A DNA stretch of 7,246 nt from Anaerolineales bacterium (GTDB lineage Bacteria > Chloroflexota > Anaerolineae > 4572-78 > NAK82), in assembly GCA_024643945.1 (NCBI GenBank), contig JAHELX010000311.1:1-7246 (forward strand). The letters run 5' to 3'. Below, piece by piece: positions 5,794 to 7,246 of the stretch (position 1 is the first letter of the stretch; the number at the start of each line of letters is the position of its first letter). A program made the position numbers and the translations under genes. The notes under the pieces were generated by a model. That model saw only the letters and a list, made by a program, of their open reading frames with translations, searched no databases and was not told the DNA's origin.

Positions 5794-6746
5794 GCCTCCT
5801 CCTCCCAGACAGACGGTAGGCGGACCTGGGGTACAGGATGCCAGATATCTCCCGGTTCATACCGTCTACCAAGGCCGATAACCCCTCCCTGATTTAGACG
5901 ATAGAACGCCTGCATCTCCGAAAATGCACTAGTGGGTAATGCACCATAGTCCCGGTGCCGCCCCCTCCTAGCGTAGAGATGGTCATACAATATGTTACGG
6001 AGTTGTAGCTGTGACAAGTCCCACGAGAGACCAACCGTGAAGTACAGGTCTGCCCGGCTTTCGAGGAGAGGAGGCATCAGGGCTGCAATCCTTGGCCGAT
6101 TGAAGCTGATAAAGATATCCACCGGCTCCACAGGTTCGCCGTAATACAGTTCGACCGCTTCCTCGCGGCTCGGAGCCCGCCCGTGGTCGCGATAGTATTG
6201 CACGGCCAGCTCGAAAATCGGCGTGATCTGGTCTTGCTCGGAGTTGAAGCCCCAAAAGAGGCGATGCCGGTCATTCACCTGTGTTCGCTCCATCACCTCG
6301 TCAAAAAGTGCGAGTGTACCTTCGTATTGTGAGCCTTCCAAGGCCTGCCGGTAGTTACCGAAGAAGCGGACCCTGACCTTGTATTCTTCATAGAAACGCA
6401 AGAACTCAGGGCTCGCAGCCAGTCTCTCCATGCCGCTGGTCAGAGCCAGAGGCATATATCCTGTGCCCTTTCCCTCAAGCTGGCCGGGGACTATAGCATG
6501 GGTAAAAAGTGTGTGCACTCCGTGGTCGAAAAACGTCCGCACAATTTCTACGAATCTCTTGCCACCGTGTTTAAGGTATCGCTGCCAGTAGGACATATCT
6601 GCGGGCCAGTCGTCGAGATAATTGAGGATGAGCCACCGGACCGTCCCTCCAGCAGCAAACACGACGGTTTTCACGTGCTCGCGGGCTATCTCAGCCACCT
6701 CTGAGGTGCTCAGATTTTGGAACCAGGTGAGGTCTTCTGTCATCAT
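5790..6746 (-). CDS. Diterpene synthase of the Rv3378c/Haur_2146 family (tuberculosinol/kolavelool synthase-like)
   Basis: This 318-residue protein matches my recollection of M. tuberculosis Rv3378c along its length. Shared stretches include E-V-A-E-I near 16-20, G-T-x-R-W (34-38), F-F-D-H-G-V (72-77; F-E-H-G-I in Rv3378c), H-R-L-F-W-G-F (161-167), E-L-Y-Y-G-E (199-204), D-L-Y-F-T-V (233-238) and I-L-Y-D-H-L-Y (252-258; I-L-Y-D-H-I-Y in Rv3378c). The family has a cis-prenyltransferase fold but acts on a bicyclic diterpenyl diphosphate. It removes the diphosphate and adds water, giving tuberculosinol or kolavelool. Rv3378c can also use adenosine, giving 1-tuberculosinyladenosine. The D-D-W-P-A-D at 45-50 could serve metal or diphosphate binding. 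The motif I Asp of cis-prenyltransferases (D-G-x-x-R-W) is Gly33 here. Of the two adjacent ATGs, the first (6746) has GGAG 7 nt upstream. The gene starts 38 nt after the upstream GAF gene and overlaps the Nudix gene by 4 nt. The class II cyclase three genes downstream is the expected supplier of substrate. Confidence 0.88.
   Translation of the reverse strand: MMTEDLTWFQNLSTSEVAEIAREHVKTVVFAAGGTVRWLILNYLDDWPADMSYWQRYLKHGGKRFVEIVRTFFDHGVHTLFTHAIVPGQLEGKGTGYMPLALTSGMERLAASPEFLRFYEEYKVRVRFFGNYRQALEGSQYEGTLALFDEVMERTQVNDRHRLFWGFNSEQDQITPIFELAVQYYRDHGRAPSREEAVELYYGEPVEPVDIFISFNRPRIAALMPPLLESRADLYFTVGLSWDLSQLQLRNILYDHLYARRGRHRDYGALPTSAFSEMQAFYRLNQGGVIGLGRRYEPGDIWHPVPQVRLPSVWEEEA
5795..5805 (-). promoter_or_regulatory. 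Repeated Shine-Dalgarno of the Nudix gene, embedded in the preceding coding sequence
   Basis: GGAGGAGGAGG on the minus strand encodes the terminal W-E-E-E-A region of the diterpene synthase. It also provides several overlapping AGGAGG/GGAGG registers 1 to 7 nt from the Nudix ATG at 5793. With the ATGA stop-start overlap this is a typical translational coupling junction. Confidence 0.65.
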
Positions 6747-6753
6747 CTTCCTT

Positions 6754-6757
6754 CTCC
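6754..6757 (-). promoter_or_regulatory. Ribosome binding site of the Rv3378c-like gene
   Basis: GGAG on the minus strand, 7 nt from the ATG at 6746, inside the purine-rich run GGAGAAGGAAG (6747-6757). It supports the first of the two tandem ATG codons, although the AAGGA in the same run could serve the second. Confidence 0.5.
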
Positions 6758-6784
6758 AATGATTGGCGTCTCTGATTTCATAAG

Positions 6785-7246
6785 TCAGTTGGACTCTAGT
6801 TGCCCGTGTTCTTCTGTTACCAGGCGAATCACGATCTCATCCAACCCTAACGCCTGGTACATCTCGTCTACGGCGGTCTTGAGCACGGTCTCGACATCCA
6901 ACGTCTCGCGCATATGGGCCATGACTTCCCCCGTCATCCGCTCCCGCTCGGCGCGGCGCTGCGTGTCCTGATATAGTCTTGCGCTCTCTAGAGCTACTCC
7001 CAATTGCTCGGTCAGCGTTTCCATCAGCGCTGTCTCTTCCGCCGTCCACTCGTCGGCGCCATCAGGCTTGCAAAGCCTCACAACGCCCAAGGTGTGGTCA
7101 CGGATCTTGACCGGAATAGCCACGACTGCCTCACCGTCCTGGAAGGTGTGGCCCTCTTGGATTGCCTGCATCATCTCGGGTGGCCACTGGCTTGTGGATG
7201 GTTTTATATTGCCTTGCGCATCGCAGAGGTAGCCCAAGGTAGGCCG
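6785..7246 (-). CDS. GAF-domain protein, C-terminal part (5' end outside window)
   Basis: The last 153 residues of a larger protein, ending at a TGA (6785-6787). The frame stays open to the window edge, where R-P-T-L-G-Y aligns with R-P-N-L-G-F of the paralogue at the other end of the window. The TTG at 7237 is therefore internal, not a start. The visible part is the shortened GAF-like unit, with strands V-V-A-I-P-V-K-I and H-T-L-G-V-V-R-L, the helix E-T-L-T-E-Q-L-G-V-A-L-E-S-A-R-L-Y, and a basic/acidic helical linker. The C-terminal segment contains M-R-E-T-L-D-V-E-T-V-L and Q-A-L-G-L-D-E-I-V-I-R-L. There is no histidine kinase or other output domain after it, so the protein ends in a GAF/helical tail. 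It lies 38 nt upstream of the diterpene synthase in the same direction and is probably co-transcribed. Whether it regulates the cassette is unknown. Confidence 0.85.
   Translation of the reverse strand, partial: RPTLGYLCDAQGNIKPSTSQWPPEMMQAIQEGHTFQDGEAVVAIPVKIRDHTLGVVRLCKPDGADEWTAEETALMETLTEQLGVALESARLYQDTQRRAERERMTGEVMAHMRETLDVETVLKTAVDEMYQALGLDEIVIRLVTEEHGQLESN
6894..7073 (-). repeat. Right copy of a diverged direct repeat (GAF paralogue 3' region)
   Basis: Partner of 1-180 in the same orientation, so the five-gene diterpene cassette lies between the two copies. Similarity continues upstream at protein level to the window edge, for example R-P-T-L-G-Y here against R-P-N-L-G-F in the left paralogue. 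Confidence 0.75.

Noticed and set aside
5371..5892. Plus-strand open frame of 173 codons.
   Set aside because: It is antisense to the Nudix gene and the end of the synthase gene, and its composition is typical of a shadow frame.
1..7246. The flanking repeats as ends of a transposon or integrative element.
   Set aside because: They are coding paralogues at about 74% identity, with no transposase, integrase, terminal inverted repeats or target-site duplication visible.

Overview
All genes in this window lie on the minus strand and are tightly packed, so transcription runs from high to low coordinates. The layout suggests a Chloroflexota bacterium. The evidence is two flanking GAF-domain proteins of a style common in that phylum, and a core gene set matching the diterpene clusters known from Herpetosiphon aurantiacus (Haur_2145 to Haur_2147) and, for two of the enzymes, Mycobacterium tuberculosis (Rv3377c/Rv3378c). 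The assignment to Chloroflexota is inference; no rRNA or other marker is present.

Layout in transcription order: (1) 7246-6785, the 3' part of a GAF-domain protein; (2) 6746-5790, a homologue of tuberculosinol/kolavelool synthase (Rv3378c/Haur_2146 type, cis-prenyltransferase fold); (3) 5793-5179, a Nudix hydrolase overlapping the previous gene by 4 nt; (4) 5177-4026, a double-SIS sugar-phosphate isomerase-like protein, 1 nt after the Nudix gene; (5) 3952-3143, a SAM-dependent class I methyltransferase with clearly lower GC than its neighbours; (6) 3043-1571, a class II (protonation-type) diterpene cyclase; (7) 1535-1, a membrane-anchored GAF protein that runs off the left edge. Genes 1 and 7 are paralogues in direct orientation, so the five-gene cassette sits between two related genes.

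Proposed joint role (inference): the class II cyclase converts geranylgeranyl diphosphate to a bicyclic diterpenyl diphosphate. The Rv3378c-like enzyme ionises the allylic diphosphate and adds water or another nucleophile. The methyltransferase then caps the product, as in the (+)-O-methylkolavelool pathway. The Nudix and SIS proteins are, as far as I recall, not part of the described three-gene pathway and are the main hint of something new, for example extra phosphate, sugar or nucleoside chemistry. Both terpenoid enzymes depart from textbook motifs: the cyclase has N-A-D-D where D-x-D-D is expected, and the synthase has G-G-T-V-R-W where D-G-x-x-R-W is expected. No GGPP synthase, RNA gene, CRISPR array, transposase or convincing terminator is visible.
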